A DNA stretch of 14,734 nucleotides from positions 1 through 14,734 of the forward strand of contig CADBRC010000232.1 of NCBI GenBank assembly GCA_902796985.1, read 5' to 3'. The position numbers and the translations under genes were made by a program. Shown here one piece after another: positions 13,792-14,734 of this stretch. The notes beneath the pieces were generated by a model, which had not been told where the DNA came from, made no database searches, and saw only the letters and a program-made list of their open reading frames with translations. This DNA is from an uncultured Spirochaetaceae bacterium (GTDB lineage: Bacteria > Spirochaetota > Spirochaetia > Treponematales > Treponemataceae). Numbering within the stretch: the first letter of the stretch is position 1; the number at the start of each line of letters is the position of its first letter.

Positions 13792-14734
13792 ATGAAAAAC
13801 ATACTGAATCGCACGGCGTTAAGAGTTACTCTGAGCTTACGGGGGGGGGGTGCAAAGCTAACTTCGCTTGTCCTCCTCGTCTTTCTTCTATTAATAAGCT
13901 CCTGTAACGGAACCGGGGGAGCCGCCGACAGCGACGGCGAGACCTACAGCCCCGGCTCCTCCTCCGGCAGCTCGGGCGGGAGCTCTGGCGGTTCGGGCGG
14001 CATGACCGGCTCCTCCGGCGGCGAGATGTCCGCCTGGGACATAATGCAGATGATGGACTCGGGCCGCGGCGACGAGGCCATCGAGATTCTCTCCGGCGGC
14101 AGCACGGACCCGGTCGCCGAGGAGCGCGGGACATTCGAGGTCATCCTTCCCGCATCATCGATGAACCTGCCCGACGGCGGCCAGGTGCAGCTTGAGATTG
14201 TGGGCGACGCGGACTTCAAGGGCAAGGCATACGCCGGAGCCGACGGCAACGTTCGCTTCATCGTTCCTCGGCAGAGAATCGGGGCAACCATAACCGTGAC
14301 CCTGACGGCGTTTACGCCGGACGGCAACCCCTACAGAGCCGGCAGCAAGACCAGCCTCGTCGAGGAAGGTGGCACGACCGCCTTTACTGTTCCGCTCGCG
14401 GACCTGAACAATCCGACCGTGACCTACACGGATGCCATGCTCACTGACGAGACGGAAGGTGACTACAAGCTGGTCCGCTACAGCTGGCTGAACGACAAGA
14501 CACCCAAGTTCTCCGTGACGAACCCCTATGACGACGGCCTTGCGACGATGACGGTTGAGCTGGACGGAAACCCGCTTACCGGGGAGGCCGACACCGGGAA
14601 CATCAGTAACTATCCCCTTACGGACGGACAGCACACAATCAACATTACCCTCTCCAATCCTGCGTGGCGCAGTGATATCACGGTGGAGAAGAAAATCAAG
14701 GTCAAGATGAAGGCGGTGAAGGTGAGCGCTACCA
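13792..14734 (+). CDS. Putative surface lipoprotein, Gly/Ser-rich linker, phase-variable poly-G; 3' end outside window
   Basis: Open from ATG 13792 to the window end (at least 314 residues, no stop). Family not recognised. Residues 1-38 are a lipoprotein signal peptide: an unusually long n-region with Arg7, Arg11, Arg17 and Lys22, a core SLVLLVFLLL, and a relaxed spirochaete-type lipobox ISSC with Cys38 as the lipid site. A flexible Gly/Ser tether follows (about 51-74, GSSSGSSGGSSGGSGG). From about 110 on the protein looks beta-rich, with repeated Thr/Val/Asp strands (ITVTLTAFTPDG, FTVPLADLNNPTVTY, MTVELDGNPLTG) such as Ig-like or adhesin domains have; that is only a resemblance. A G10 tract encodes Arg17-Gly20. 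At this length the frame is open; with nine or eleven Gs it stops early. The gene has its own strong promoter but only a poor ribosome site (GTGAG near 13779). Expected location is a membrane surface or the periplasm. Confidence 0.82.
   Translation, partial: MKNILNRTALRVTLSLRGGGAKLTSLVLLVFLLLISSCNGTGGAADSDGETYSPGSSSGSSGGSSGGSGGMTGSSGGEMSAWDIMQMMDSGRGDEAIEILSGGSTDPVAEERGTFEVILPASSMNLPDGGQVQLEIVGDADFKGKAYAGADGNVRFIVPRQRIGATITVTLTAFTPDGNPYRAGSKTSLVEEGGTTAFTVPLADLNNPTVTYTDAMLTDETEGDYKLVRYSWLNDKTPKFSVTNPYDDGLATMTVELDGNPLTGEADTGNISNYPLTDGQHTINITLSNPAWRSDITVEKKIKVKMKAVKVSAT
13841..13850 (+). repeat. Homopolymeric G10 tract inside the lipoprotein signal-peptide region
   Basis: Ten consecutive Gs within codons 17-20. 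Losing one G gives TAA three codons after the tract (13859-13861); gaining one gives TAA about twenty codons later, just after the normal lipobox Cys codon. Poly-G tracts of this size are known slipped-strand contingency loci, including in Treponema pallidum. Sequencing or assembly error in the run length is possible. Confidence 0.85.

Noticed and set aside
14002..14734. Lipoprotein gene starting downstream of the poly-G, which would make the tract irrelevant
   Set aside because: The first in-frame ATG after the tract (14002) is past the signal peptide and lipobox, so export requires the upstream start at 13792.
1..14734. tRNA, rRNA, CRISPR array, insertion sequence or phage attachment site
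   Set aside because: No cloverleaf, regularly spaced repeats, transposase or integrase signature was seen on either strand by eye.

Overview
The window looks like chromosomal DNA of a spirochaete, most likely a G+C-rich Treponema (base composition judged by eye, not counted). The main evidence is a 970-residue GreA: most bacteria have a GreA of about 160 residues, while spirochaetes carry one with a very long helical N-terminal extension. The relaxed Ser-Ser-Cys lipobox and the coding poly-G tract in the last gene fit the same group. I see no RNA gene, insertion sequence, CRISPR array or phage gene.

Region 1 (1-6481, + strand) is the 3' part of a surface-polysaccharide operon. It starts inside rfbH, the [2Fe-2S]/PMP 3-dehydrase that makes 3,6-dideoxy-4-keto sugars. 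An acylating acetaldehyde dehydrogenase (mhpF type), a 4-hydroxy-2-oxovalerate aldolase (mhpE type), an HpcH/HpaI pyruvate aldolase, an acetolactate-synthase-like ThDP enzyme, an extended SDR and a GtrA-family membrane protein follow. From mhpF on, nearly every junction is tight or overlapping (20, 8, 4 and 4 bp). A hairpin-T7 terminator abuts the last stop codon. The best reading is a pathway that builds a C-branched or chain-extended deoxy sugar: the aldolases make a 2-oxo acid, and the ThDP enzyme decarboxylates it and transfers the acyl unit to the 4-keto group, by analogy with yersiniose biosynthesis by YerE. The product and donor are inference.

Region 2 (6495-11297, - strand) is a three-gene operon: a helical/TPR protein, the giant GreA and an MBL-fold hydrolase, with 10-11 bp gaps. 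Its sigma70-type promoter (TTGACT-N16-TATAAT) is so close to the first ATG that the mRNA would be leaderless or nearly so.

Region 3 (11298-13647) has a divergent intergenic region holding an A18 run and a perfect 16-bp inverted repeat, which together look like a terminator on the - strand. After it come a membrane-anchored divergent polysaccharide deacetylase and tsaD (tRNA t6A synthesis) on the + strand.

Region 4 (13648-14734) holds a strong promoter (GTGACA-N17-TATAAT) and the 5' part of a lipoprotein gene that runs off the window. The gene has a G10 homopolymer inside its signal-peptide region. At ten Gs the frame is open; at nine or eleven it meets a stop within a few dozen codons. This is a phase-variable surface-lipoprotein architecture.
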